Part shown: piece by piece, positions 55,900-64,000 of the stretch
How positions within the stretch are numbered: the first letter of the stretch is position 1
Layout of the letters: each line of letters opens with the position of its first letter
NCBI GenBank assembly: GCA_964035575.1
Contig: OZ037930.1
Location: 62,001 to 126,000, forward strand
DNA length: 64,000 nt
Direction: 5' to 3'
From: Rhynchopus sp. YZ270_cl-10
Lineage: Eukaryota; Euglenozoa; Diplonemea; Diplonemida; Diplonemidae
Made by a program: the position numbers and the translations under genes
The notes under the pieces: model-generated
Databases searched by the model: none
Told to the model about the DNA's origin: nothing
The model's input: the letters and a program-made list of their open reading frames with translations, nothing else

Positions 55900-56320
55900 A
55901 GCCTGGAAAGCTCGGGGAGGGGGAGGGTTGAACTAATGCTGTGAAGATGGGTGGGTGTGGGGGGTGGTGGTGGTGCGGGTTGAAAATGTCGTGTGGAGTT
56001 GTTTCACTTTTCTTTCAGAGTTGGTGGGGTGTGGTGTGAATGAAATGAAAGTGATGGATAAAAGCAAACAATCGTGTCAAATGCACATAGTCGATGCCAA
56101 TGCGCCTTGAGTGGAAAAAGGAACAGCAAAAAATGCAAAGTCAGCAACAAAGAGAAGGCAGACAAGACACAGAGCAAAGCGGGTGGTCCCGCGCCCGTGT
56201 GTTGTCACTTTTTTGCGTCTCTTGTTGTGCAGGTGTGTACCACAGGCAAGACTCGCGTGGTCGAAACACAACACTGCAGAAAATGCAAAGAAGAAAACAT
56301 TTGAAGATGAATGAATCGAT
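55900..56320. repeat. Duplicated block, copy 2
   Basis: Collinear with 54345-54780, including the GGGTTGAACTAATGCTGTG start and the TGTGTACCACAGGCAAGACT core. Here no Cys-rich gene lies on its right, so a third gene copy may have been lost. Confidence 0.8.
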
Positions 56321-57087
56321 TATACGAACCATGTACATGCGGGCACCCAATACACCACACGCCACTTCCCTCCTTTCTCGCGTTTTCCTAAACCCAGGCT
56401 CCCCGGGGCTTGGCTACATAGTAATCAAAAACAGCGATGTAAAAATCGCCAAAAAGATCCAATCTTTTTTTGATAAATTGTTGGAGTAGCGTAGTTCCCT
56501 CGGTTGTTGTGAATTTTTATTGTTGAGAGTGCCAAAGTAAACCGTTTTTCCTGCGTTCTTTAAGAAATGCAGGAGCACTGATTGCAAGTTGCATTTTTTC
56601 AGTGCCAATTTCTCTGACAGAACCTTGAGTTTGACTTATATACACCAGTCTTAACTCAAAAAAATAAAGTTGCACACGTCCAGCTCGCCTGTTGAATATA
56701 TTCTCAATGGCGTGTGGCATGTGGCCTGGTATGAGGCAACTACCATGGGAGAAAACAAAACAAAACAAAGAATTGAAATACAAAGCCCTCTCGTGAACAG
56801 TGTACTTTGGGACACGCCAAAACTGTAGTTCTTGATGCAGGCACACCTCCGACTGACCCACGTACGATGCCAGCCCGGGATGCACCCTGCGCCCTACAAC
56901 AGTAGACGTAAAAAGGAAACTTAATGACTTGCCCTTACCGTAACAGAACGAGGGCGGTACACAATCGCTCGTCAGCACAACTCTACGGCGGCCCATTTGC
57001 CGCTGTAGAGTTGTGAGCTTACAGGTACTCCCGTTCGCTTCACCCAACTCTTAGTGAACGATAGTCGAGACAAGAGAGCAGAAACCC

Positions 57088-57118
<31 letters not shown>

Positions 57119-57314
57119 ACAAAAAGGGCTGCCAGGGTTTAACTCTGCATAGGGAAGGGCAGGGACGTTTAGTACCCTGAGGACAAGGGGAGAGTCCCGC
57201 ATACCCGAAAAGAAAATAAAACAAACAAAATCTACTAGTAGCAGCCCTTGCAACGGAGCAATTTGACAACAACCAAACACCTTTCAAACACCACAGCACA
57301 CATCAGCCCTCTGT
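56321..57314. repeat. Spacer holding a full-length SINE-like repeat with poly(A)
   Basis: TTGAAATACAAAGCCCTCTC at 56774, directly followed by the repeat at 56825-57115 (GATGCAGGCACACCTCCGAC, GTAAAAAGGAAACTTAATGA, GAGCTTACAGGTACTCCC). It ends GAGCAGAAACCC plus about 26 A. No gene is seen in the rest. Confidence 0.75.
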
Positions 57315-59528
57315 TCACAGTGTCCACACTATCAGAGTGCCGTCGGAGCTCGCAGTTTCCAAACGTGCGCTGTCGGGAGCAAAGGCCACACACGCCACCA
57401 CTGCGGCAGAGTGTCCGAGCAGGTCCGCAACCAGGGTCCCGTTCTTGCTCAACACCATCACGTCACCCTCGCCCACAGCAGCCAGCAGCGACCCGTCACG
57501 GCTGTACTTGCTGTCGTGCACCGCACCCGACGGCATCCGGACAGCAAAGTGTTCCCCTGCGTGGCCCACGCCAATGCTGCCCCCAGACCACCTCGTCACA
57601 CGGACCCACCCGTCCTCCATGCCACGCATAAGCTCCTGATCGCGGGAGAATGCCAGCGCCTTCACACGCACACCCACAGACGGCACCTCCGACACAGAAG
57701 CACTGCCACTGCCACTGCCACTGCCACTGCCGCTCAGACTCCACACACTTGTCACCTCGCCGACCTCCGTACCCCACACGGTGGCGAGGAAGTTCCCAAC
57801 CGTGTCGAAGGCAGCGTCGCGTGCGTGGTGCTGGATCACAGTGGAGGGGTCCGTCACGTCCGACGCAAGTAGGTCAAACACACGTGTGTTCGGGTCGCTC
57901 CCACCCCCGCTCACCACGTAGCGCCCGTTGTGCGAGAACTGCACGCTCGTCACAGGTGTGCTCGCCGAATCGTTCAGGTCCACCAGGGTTGCCTCCAGCA
58001 CACCTGTCGAAGCGTCGCACACAACCACACGCCCGCCCTCTCCAGCAAGCGCCACCAGGCTGTTGTTCGGCGAGAACGCAATGTCGTACACCTTGAAGCC
58101 GTCCGCACAGCCCAGCTGCGCCATCTGCACACCCGTCCGTGCAGAGAACACACGCACAACACGGTCTGAAGCTCCTGTTGCCACACGGCTTCCGTCCCCA
58201 GAGAACGCCACAGACAGCAGGCGTGCAGGATGCTTCACCTCGTAGGCACATGCACGTGACGTTAATGAACCACAGGGTTTTGCCACAGTGTCCATAGACA
58301 CACACTCAGGCTCAACGTATGGTGGGGCTGGTGTCGGCACTGCTGTCGGCGGTGCTTCGGTGGGATCAGCACAAAAGAAGTCGAACTCAAAGCCTGGGTA
58401 CGTCACAGACCCATCACTGGTGAACTGCATGTACAGTGGCCCAGCCCATGTGTGCTCTGTCCCCGAGGACAAGTTACCAGAGTAACGGTACACTTGCTGG
58501 TAGACGTCCTCCTGTACTTCGGTGCTGATGGTCATGTAGTCGAAGTTGCGCTCAGTGCTGAACGAAGTCCACGTAATGAACACAGCAGCGTCACATTCAA
58601 TCTTCCAGCATTCGGATTCGTAGTTCCCGTAGCCCAAGAAGCTCACCTGGCCGGTTGTAGTATTGCTGTCAAAGACTGTCAGGTTCTTGCAGGTGTAGTT
58701 AGTTCCTGGCACACGTGTGGGTGGCGTGTCTGTGGGAGGTGAGGCTGTGGGTTCAGCTGTGGTGAACGGCACGCAGGAAAAGTTTTGGGACCACACGCCC
58801 GTGCCGTTGTTGTCTGCTCCCTCCTCACACTGCAGCACCCCGTCTCTGCGGTACCCCACATCACATTCTGCGTCGCAAGACTCCCCAATGAAGAAGGTTC
58901 TGTTCCCCCTGCACTCCTCTGTCTCCGTGGTGTTCAGGTTGTCATAATCGGGAATGGTCCCGCAGGTGCCAATGTGAAACGCAATCTCCACGTGTTCGCT
59001 GGGGCTCATTCGGCACGGGTGTCCAGAAGCGCTGCCGGGATTTAGTGGGTTACCTGCACCCTCTATCCAGACCTCGTGGTCGCCCATTTCATCTGACGGG
59101 ATGATCATTGAATACCATGTGTCTAGGTTTGAGGAACATGTGGGCACAGTGTCACTTCCGTATGCTCTGGATCCATTGCTCCCGTGGCACGTCACAGAGC
59201 TGCCATTTGGGAAGGCGTGCACACTTTCGCCATCAAAATCCTCCGTGTACCCGCAGTGCTCAAGTGCCGAAACGACGTCGTCTACAGGTGTGTACGATAG
59301 GGTATTCGGTGGGCTGCAATACACAGCTGTGCTGCTGCTGTTCACCCCTGACGGAGTTCGCACGTGGACAACCCCAGTTTCATTTTCCTGTGTGCTGTGG
59401 TAAGTGGCCAGCCACAGGGTGACGTAGCCCGGCTGTGTCGACGAAACAGATGAACACACTGCAGAGATGTGCGCCTCCACAACACTGGCAGCCAGCATCG
59501 CAACGACACCTGCACGAAGTGCCGACAT
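57315..59528 (-). CDS. Secreted Sushi-CUB-WD40 protein
   Basis: Start at MSALRAGVVAMLAASVVEA (59528), an ideal signal peptide. 737 residues. The predicted mature N-terminus is His20 (HISAVCSSVSSTQPGYVTLW) and opens a domain of about 165 residues with many Cys and sequons. Residues 189-252 are a Sushi/CCP module (CGTIPDYDN, CDAECDVGYRRDG, VLQCEEG, WSQNFSC). A Pro/Thr linker follows, then a CUB-like domain at 280-386 (CWKIECDAAVFITWTSFSTE, FDYMTISTEV, LYMQFTSDGSVTYPGFEFDF), another Pro linker and, from about 432, a WD40 propeller (LLSVAFSGDGSRVATGASDR, YDIAFSPNNSLVALAGEGGR, TSVQFSHNGRYVVSGGGSD, CVAFAPDSARLETASSDGTL). WD40 domains are normally cytosolic, so a WD40 behind a signal peptide and CUB is unusual. 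No transmembrane segment is seen. A (TGCCAC)n run encodes GSGSGSGS. Confidence 0.8.
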   Translation of the reverse strand: MSALRAGVVAMLAASVVEAHISAVCSSVSSTQPGYVTLWLATYHSTQENETGVVHVRTPSGVNSSSTAVYCSPPNTLSYTPVDDVVSALEHCGYTEDFDGESVHAFPNGSSVTCHGSNGSRAYGSDTVPTCSSNLDTWYSMIIPSDEMGDHEVWIEGAGNPLNPGSASGHPCRMSPSEHVEIAFHIGTCGTIPDYDNLNTTETEECRGNRTFFIGESCDAECDVGYRRDGVLQCEEGADNNGTGVWSQNFSCVPFTTAEPTASPPTDTPPTRVPGTNYTCKNLTVFDSNTTTGQVSFLGYGNYESECWKIECDAAVFITWTSFSTERNFDYMTISTEVQEDVYQQVYRYSGNLSSGTEHTWAGPLYMQFTSDGSVTYPGFEFDFFCADPTEAPPTAVPTPAPPYVEPECVSMDTVAKPCGSLTSRACAYEVKHPARLLSVAFSGDGSRVATGASDRVVRVFSARTGVQMAQLGCADGFKVYDIAFSPNNSLVALAGEGGRVVVCDASTGVLEATLVDLNDSASTPVTSVQFSHNGRYVVSGGGSDPNTRVFDLLASDVTDPSTVIQHHARDAAFDTVGNFLATVWGTEVGEVTSVWSLSGSGSGSGSGSASVSEVPSVGVRVKALAFSRDQELMRGMEDGWVRVTRWSGGSIGVGHAGEHFAVRMPSGAVHDSKYSRDGSLLAAVGEGDVMVLSKNGTLVADLLGHSAAVVACVAFAPDSARLETASSDGTLIVWTL

Positions 59529-59957
59529 CCTTTTGTCTTTACGCTCTCTTCTGCTTCTTTCTTTATTTACTATGTGTGTGATGATCTGTGGAGGCTGTGT
59601 GTGGGTGTAGAAGGAAAGCACTTTCTGTTGAGTTACGAGAACGTGTTCCTGCCACTGCTGTTTGGATCAGAAAAGAAGTGCCTCTCGTGCACACATGGAT
59701 GCTGACAACCAAGGAAATAAAGAAAGGGTTAAGAAATGGGTTTTGGAAAGGAGGGGGGTTCGCTTTTTGTAGGGAAGAGTCTTGACAACAAAAAAGGAGC
59801 AAAAGAGGCACTGCGTGAAGGCCCCCGTAGTTCACGCTTCACGCAAGCACTTGAAGGCCAACAGGCTTCGCGTCGGAGTCCTGTGCCTGCAGTTTTTGTC
59901 GTTCACGTTGCCATTTGGTCGCGTCCCTGAAACCTTGCCGTTGCCTCAGAGACACTA
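59529..59957. other. Spacer between two genes
   Basis: No gene recognised. A purine-rich 5' leader of the upstream gene (AAAGAAGCAGAAGAGAGCG on the minus strand) and AT-rich DNA. Confidence 0.5.
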
Positions 59958-60980
59958 CTATCTGCCCTCAATAGCTCTCAATGCTGGAAAGTCGTATGTT
60001 TCTAAAGAAGTGCAACCTTCAAGAAACTTGTTCCCTACTTGTGTCACACCACTGAGTCCTGCGAAGTCGATTGAGGTTAACGACGTGCAATTGGACAACA
60101 AGCAATTGCCAAGGCTTGTGACATTGCCCAATCCTGCAAAGTCGATTGCAGTTAACTCTGTGCAACCATCGAAGAAGTGGTCCCCAACTCTTGTGACACT
60201 GTTGAGTGCTGTAAAGTCGATTGAGGTTAACGCCTTGCAACCAAACAAGAAGTACCACCCAAGGCTTGTGACACTGCTCAATCCTGAAAAGTTGATTGAA
60301 GTCAACGACGTGCAACCTAATAAGAAGTAGTTCCCAAGGCTTGTGATACTGCCCAATCCTGCAAAGTCGATGGAGGTTAACGCCATGCAACCTTCCAAGA
60401 AGCCGTCCCCAACGCTTGTGACACTGCTCAATCCTGCAAAGTTGAATGGCTCAAAAGTACGCAATGATATGCACTTGGACAAGAAGTTAGCTCTTATTGT
60501 CGTGACGTTGTGCAACCCAGACAAGTTAATTGATTCCAATGACGGACACTCAGCTAAGAAGTTGTCATCAATCGCAGTAATAGCCAACGGGGCACTCAGA
60601 TCAAGGATACGTAAATTAGTATGTGAGAGGAACTTGTACGGAATCACAGTTACAACTTCTGCCTGCAGAAACAGCTGCGCGACCTGGGGATCTATCACAC
60701 GCGCAAGCCTCGATCGTGTGAGGTCTGTCTCACCCAATAAACGAAGAGCTGCAATGGCTTTGTAAGAATCTTTCTGCGTGAGGCTCACTGTGTCGCCAGC
60801 ACTCAGCGTTGTGATGTTGATGTCCTCTCCTTCGCCGTTCCCTCCGAAGCCCATGTGAAAGCTGTCTTCAGCAAACCCCACTGCAGTTGCCACCTTCCGC
60901 CGCAGGTCCTTCGCTGTGTCATCCACATCCACATCGACGACGTGCGTCTTACCATCAAATCCCTCGATGTTGAGTTCCAT
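59958..60980 (-). CDS. Ubiquitin-like N-terminus plus BspA-type LRR protein
   Basis: Start at MELNIEGFDGKTHVVDVDVD (60980), with the acceptor-like CCCCCACAACAG 20 nt upstream. 340 residues. Residues 1-75 form a beta-grasp (ubiquitin-like) domain with a helix DTAKDLRRKVATAVG and ending LSAGDTVSL. A short helical linker (YKAIAALRLLGE) leads to about nine BspA/TpLRR-type leucine-rich repeats of 23 residues (consensus C.SLTSIDFAGLSSVTSLGN.FL.G). These repeats occur widely in protists and bacteria as adhesion or recognition surfaces. There is no signal peptide, so the protein is probably cytosolic. The repeats are very similar to each other, suggesting recent unit expansion. Confidence 0.8.
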   Translation of the reverse strand: MELNIEGFDGKTHVVDVDVDDTAKDLRRKVATAVGFAEDSFHMGFGGNGEGEDINITTLSAGDTVSLTQKDSYKAIAALRLLGETDLTRSRLARVIDPQVAQLFLQAEVVTVIPYKFLSHTNLRILDLSAPLAITAIDDNFLAECPSLESINLSGLHNVTTIRANFLSKCISLRTFEPFNFAGLSSVTSVGDGFLEGCMALTSIDFAGLGSITSLGNYFLLGCTSLTSINFSGLSSVTSLGWYFLFGCKALTSIDFTALNSVTRVGDHFFDGCTELTAIDFAGLGNVTSLGNCLLSNCTSLTSIDFAGLSGVTQVGNKFLEGCTSLETYDFPALRAIEGR

Positions 60981-61036
60981 TTGTGTTTTGTGTGTTTTCT
61001 GTTGTGGGGGTGGTGGAAGACACAGCCATTGATAAT

Positions 61037-61122
61037 CCATTCTTCTTTGCGTATGGGCAAAGAGCCTTCGGTAACAGACTCGGCAAGTGATGTCGGTTCG
61101 TGGTGCGCCAACAAAAAGAGGA
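61037..61122 (-). promoter_or_regulatory. 85-bp module upstream of the LRR gene
   Basis: A copy of the segment at 55705-55790 (TTCTTTGCGTATGGGCAAAG, AGCCTTCGGTAACAGACTCG, GATGTCGGTTCGTGG). Its distance and orientation relative to the ATG match those at Cys-rich gene 1. Confidence 0.6.
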
Positions 61123-61324
61123 AAATGGTGAAGAGTATTGTGACAGGTCAACAGCACAGTGTTTCTAGCGTTGACATCACTTGGTTTCAATCCCTCCCGC
61201 ATGAGCCCAGCACAGAAGCTGGCACAGTCCCACAGTCCAATGCATGCAAAAGAGAGCTGACAAGAGGGGTTGGGAGAGAAGGGGGGAAAGGGTTCTTACG
61301 TTTTCATATCTGTGGGGATCACGT

Positions 61325-61600
61325 GAATGAAATGGACAAAGCAAAGTATGGTCAAATGCGCATGGTGTGGCAATGCGCCTTGAGTGGAAAATAACAACAA
61401 AAACAGCAAACAAAAGAAACAAGGAAACAAGAGAGAAGGCAGACAAGACACAGAGCAAAGCGGGTCATCCCGCGCCAGTGTGTTGTCAGTTGTCTCTCCT
61501 GTCATGCAGGTGTGTACCACAGGCAAGACTCGCGTGGTCGAAACACAACACTGCAGAAAATGCAATAAAAGAGAAAGTATTTGACAGAATAAGAAAAAGA
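61325..61600. repeat. Duplicated block, copy 3
   Basis: AATGCGCCTTGAGTGGAAAA, CAGAGCAAAGCGGGTCATCC, TGTGTACCACAGGCAAGACT. It lies about 55 bp downstream of the stop of Cys-rich gene 2, as copy 1 lies downstream of gene 1. It lacks the left part (the GTTGAAAATGCCGTGT segment). Confidence 0.8.
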
Positions 61601-61654
61601 TAATTGTGACAAAGAATGGTGCTGTCCTCTCCCAGCAAGATCAGAACAGCTCAC

Positions 61655-62437
61655 CTACTTCGTGGACTTGCCATTACCAGTGATGAGGTGCTCGTGGCAG
61701 CAGGCAGGGCAGTTCGTCCCTCCGTTGTTGGGGTCGCATGAGTCGTCCGTGTCATCAAGGCAGATGTGCAGGAAGTTTCCGTGGTTAAGAACGGAGCACT
61801 CGCCCTGATAGTAGTCCGTTGCGTACACGTCGTACTGGTCGCACGCCGGCATGCCGTAGCACACAAACAGGTCCTCGCACGTCGGTGCGTTGTCGCACAC
61901 TGGCGCAACCCCGCCCACGCTCTGCAGACACATCAGGTCACCGTTGTCGCAGAAGCAGCGCTGGCACTCGTGTGGGCCTTCGTTCATCCCCGACCACCCG
62001 TGTGCAACAGACGTCCCGCACTGCAGTGCACACCCCATCTTCGCCGCACACGCTGTCGGTGCAGTGCATGTGTTCTGTGTGCACGACAGCACACCGTGTG
62101 CACACGTGCACGTGTTGCAGTTGTTTGACCCCATGTCGCTTCCACTCCAGCCGTGCGGCACCACCTCATCCGGGCACGCAAGCGTGCACGTCGCACCACA
62201 CGCAGCACCAGGCAGGTTGCACGGGGGCAGCACTCCACCCACCCTACTCAGACACACCAAGTCCCCGTTGTCGCAGATGCACCGGTGGCAGCCACTTGGG
62301 CCCTCGTCGCTTCCGCTCCAACCATGCGGCACACCCGTCCCACATGCAAGCCTGCACCCCATGGAAAGCGCCGGAGTACTGTGCTGTGCCACCACTGTGG
62401 CACAGAGAGACGCAAGACACAGCAGGGCTGCCTTCAT
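61655..62437 (-). CDS. Secreted Cys-rich repeat protein 2
   Basis: Start at MKAALLCLASLCATVVAQ (62437). 260 residues. Same signal peptide and three VPHGWSGSD-type Cys repeats as the gene at 54845-55657, and the same tail motif CLDDTDDSCDPNNG and CPACCHEH, but a different segment after CEDLFVCY (GMPACDQYDVYATDYY) and a different C-terminal end (LITGNGKSTK). The coding DNA of repeats 1-3 is almost identical between the two genes, while flanks and C-termini diverge. That is the pattern expected from duplication followed by gene conversion. An acceptor-like TTCACACAG lies about 30 nt before the ATG. Confidence 0.75.
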   Translation of the reverse strand: MKAALLCLASLCATVVAQHSTPALSMGCRLACGTGVPHGWSGSDEGPSGCHRCICDNGDLVCLSRVGGVLPPCNLPGAACGATCTLACPDEVVPHGWSGSDMGSNNCNTCTCAHGVLSCTQNTCTAPTACAAKMGCALQCGTSVAHGWSGMNEGPHECQRCFCDNGDLMCLQSVGGVAPVCDNAPTCEDLFVCYGMPACDQYDVYATDYYQGECSVLNHGNFLHICLDDTDDSCDPNNGGTNCPACCHEHLITGNGKSTK

Positions 62438-62459
62438 TGTGTTGCTTGGGTGGGGTGGA

Positions 62460-63140
62460 TATCTGTGTGAACAGTGATTATAAAGGAGAACAAGGCTTGA
62501 GTTCAACGGGGGAAAAAAAACAGCTGTCGATTAGGGTGCTTCACTAGCAGCTTGCACACATACACAAAGGCGCAGGGTTAGATAGGGTCATTTCCTTCTT
62601 TCCTCCTGAAAAACAAATCCCTGTTCTTTTTGCGATCTCCCCCCAGCCCACTCTCCCCTCTCTCTCTCATGCAATTTTTCCTTCTTTTTTTGTTTTCTTT
62701 GGAATACTACCTTGACACCTTGCCTCAGTGGCAACGCATTCAGATTCGCTCCAAAAAAATTTGGTTCGTTCACCAAACACCACCCTCACAAGACCACGTT
62801 GCGTTTGCTCACCAATCTGCAGAAGTGTAAGCAGAAGGAGCCTTCCGAGAACCGGAAAGTAAAAGACGTTCGTCGAGCACTCCCTCCCCTCCCCCCCCAG
62901 TGAGTCCCCCCACCCATCACATGAAACGGTGCCGTGCACCGTTTCATCAGACCCCATACGTCGCAACAGAAGGTGTGTACGGCCGGTCTTTTTATCCATC
63001 AGGCTTGAGAAGGGTCAGAAGGCTGACTCATCCATTAGTCTTGCAGAGGAAGAGGAAGAGGAAGAGGCCCTTTGAAAGGCTCCCACGGACCTTTGTTCCC
63101 CTCTCTTCCCAAAGGCTCGGGATGCACACGGCGTCAAAAC
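62460..63140. other. Spacer with hairpin and GAAGAG run
   Basis: TGAAACGGTGC/GCACCGTTTCA at 62922-62947 is a perfect hairpin with a 3-nt loop. (GAAGAG)n-like sequence at 63044-63070. No gene recognised. Confidence 0.55.
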
Positions 63141-63144
63141 GAAC

Positions 63145-63285
63145 CTAGGCATACCTAGGCAAATTTCGTATTCGCCTTCTAGGTATGCCTAGGCATACCT
63201 AGAAAGCGAATACGATATTCGGCCTATATTCGGATCCGAATATAGGCCGAATATCATATTCGCTTTCTAGGTATGCCTAGGGGAG
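63145..63285. repeat. 92-bp near-perfect palindrome with an extra arm
   Basis: Positions 63189-63280 are self-complementary with one mismatch pair, centred on GGATCC at 63232-63237. The core is GATATTCGGCCTATATTCGG plus its mirror. The outer arms CTAGGCATACCTAG/CTAGGTATGCCTAG and the sequence GCGAATAC occur again just to the left (63146-63190), making a nested second fold-back. Confidence 0.9.
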
Positions 63286-63299
63286 ATCACAACCGTGGG

Positions 63300-63530
63300 G
63301 TCCTCCCCTCAATCCTACAGCCCTTCCTCCTCACAGTACAACGCGCAGAAGGCGGCCCGTGCGCTTTGTGCTCGGGAGACCACCTGCTTGATAGGTGCTG
63401 CACGCATGCCCTTCCCTGCAAGCAGCTTGGCGATGCCTGTCAAAGACTGTGCGAAGACCTGAAGGAAGCGCAGAAGCAGAGCTTTCTCGACTGTGCGGCT
63501 GGCGGGCCCGGGGACGTGGTAGACCTGAGT
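63300..63530 (+). pseudogene. Possible zinc-knuckle-bearing element fragment
   Basis: A plus-strand frame contains CALCSGDHLLDRC, a C-x2-C-x3-H-x4-C knuckle of the kind found in Gag-like proteins of some retroelements, followed by helical KQLGDACQRLCEDLKEAQKQ. Nothing else of such an element is visible before the window ends. A host gene fragment is equally possible. Confidence 0.25.
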
Positions 63531-63699
63531 GAAAGAGAGTGGAATTATTGTTTTTTTTTTCTCGGGGGAGATTTTGTTTATAGAACCCTGAAGCCAAGAG
63601 GCTTTTAAAAAACCCCCCCCCCTTTTTTTTTGTCAAATCCAACGATGATCATTGGAAACTATAGAATATTTTTTGGTTAAAAAAGCAGGCCTTTTGCTA

Positions 63700-63850
63700 A
63701 CCATCATGCCATCATGCCACGTTTTTGGGCGTTTTTTATTTTTTTTTTCCATCATGCCACCATCATGCCACGGGGGGTGGTGGGGCAAGGCTTTCGCTAT
63801 CCATCACCTGGGGATTTCCCCCCAGATGGCATGATGGCATGATGGCACCT
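63700..63850. repeat. CATCATGCCA inverted repeats
   Basis: CCATCATGCCATCATGCCAC at 63702 and CCATCATGCCACCATCATGC at 63750 face the inverse ATGGCATGATGGCATGATGG at 63825. They probably form the end of a further fold-back element running out of the window. CGCTCGCTTCGCTCGC and TGCTCGCTGCGCTCGC follow at about 63862-63920. Confidence 0.6.
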
Positions 63851-64000
63851 TAAAATTTTTCTGCTCGCTGCGCTCGCGGAGGTATACCTCAAAAAAAATT
63901 CCGCTCGCTTCGCTCGCGCTGTACACCATTTTCTTCCTGCCTACGGTGCCATTTTACAATGTCTAGGGGGATTCCCTTGCATTTTACAGCCAAAAATGAA

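Noticed and set aside
59471-59528. Lytic polysaccharide monooxygenase at the N-terminus of the Sushi-CUB-WD40 protein
   Set aside because: Only the N-terminal histidine fits. The second histidine and family motifs are not evident, so it is kept only as a test to make.
1-64000. tRNA, rRNA or snRNA genes
   Set aside because: Looked for B-box-like GGTTCGANNCC and conserved rRNA segments by eye. None found. A covariance-model scan would be decisive.

Overview
This is nuclear DNA of a microbial eukaryote (a protist). Coding blocks are GC-rich (relative to the spacers), spacers are AT- and homopolymer-rich, and many genes are cut by short GT-AG introns (roughly 45-390 nt) whose 5' splice sites mostly read GTATGT or close to it. 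There are no rRNA or tRNA genes, no CRISPR array and no sign of bacterial or organellar origin. Every host gene I can support, about fifteen from 2.3 kb to 62.4 kb, lies on the minus strand, and most start codons have a pyrimidine-rich tract and an AG 10-125 nt upstream. One-way gene clusters with acceptor-like sites before each ATG are typical of euglenozoans. Cis-introns would then point to a diplonemid- or euglenid-like organism rather than a kinetoplastid. This is inference only.

Layout. 1-2.2 kb: a terminal-inverted-repeat element with decamer minisatellites and a decayed reverse-transcriptase-like remnant, lying next to an R-SNARE-encoding exon. 2.7-6.3 kb: a large beta-propeller (Lgl/tomosyn-like) protein. 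7.4-8.1 kb: a short hAT-type element with a perfect 8-bp target duplication. 8.8-9.5 kb: a Tudor-domain protein. 10-11.9 kb: a fold-back block built from mirrored microsatellites. 13.1-16.8 kb: a nest of transposons that includes an apparently whole tyrosine recombinase. 17-18.7 kb: unassigned gene-like debris. 19.4-20.9 kb: a TPR protein. 21.2-22.1 kb: a membrane RING protein. 24.1-29.4 kb: a STYX-like pseudophosphatase with a long disordered tail, one of whose introns holds a 2.2-kb Mutator-like element. 30.0-37.4 kb: an inositol trisphosphate receptor-type calcium channel with an embedded PH domain. 37.9-39.1 kb: a ubiquitin-like plus beta-propeller protein. 40.9-42.7 kb: a mucin-stalked type I membrane glycoprotein. 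43.0-43.9 kb: an RRM protein. 44.9-51.8 kb: a large multi-exon gene I do not recognise. 53.2-54.3 kb: a type II membrane PC-esterase-like protein. 54.8-62.4 kb: two paralogous secreted Cys-rich proteins flanking a secreted Sushi-CUB-WD40 protein and a ubiquitin-like plus BspA-type LRR protein, with repeated blocks around them. 62.5-64 kb: fold-back palindromes and repeat debris.

The genes do not form one pathway. Several concern membranes, secretion and signalling (SNARE/propeller, IP3 receptor, pseudophosphatase, RING, surface glycoprotein, secreted modular proteins). Spacers and larger introns are sprinkled with a modular, SINE-like interspersed repeat.
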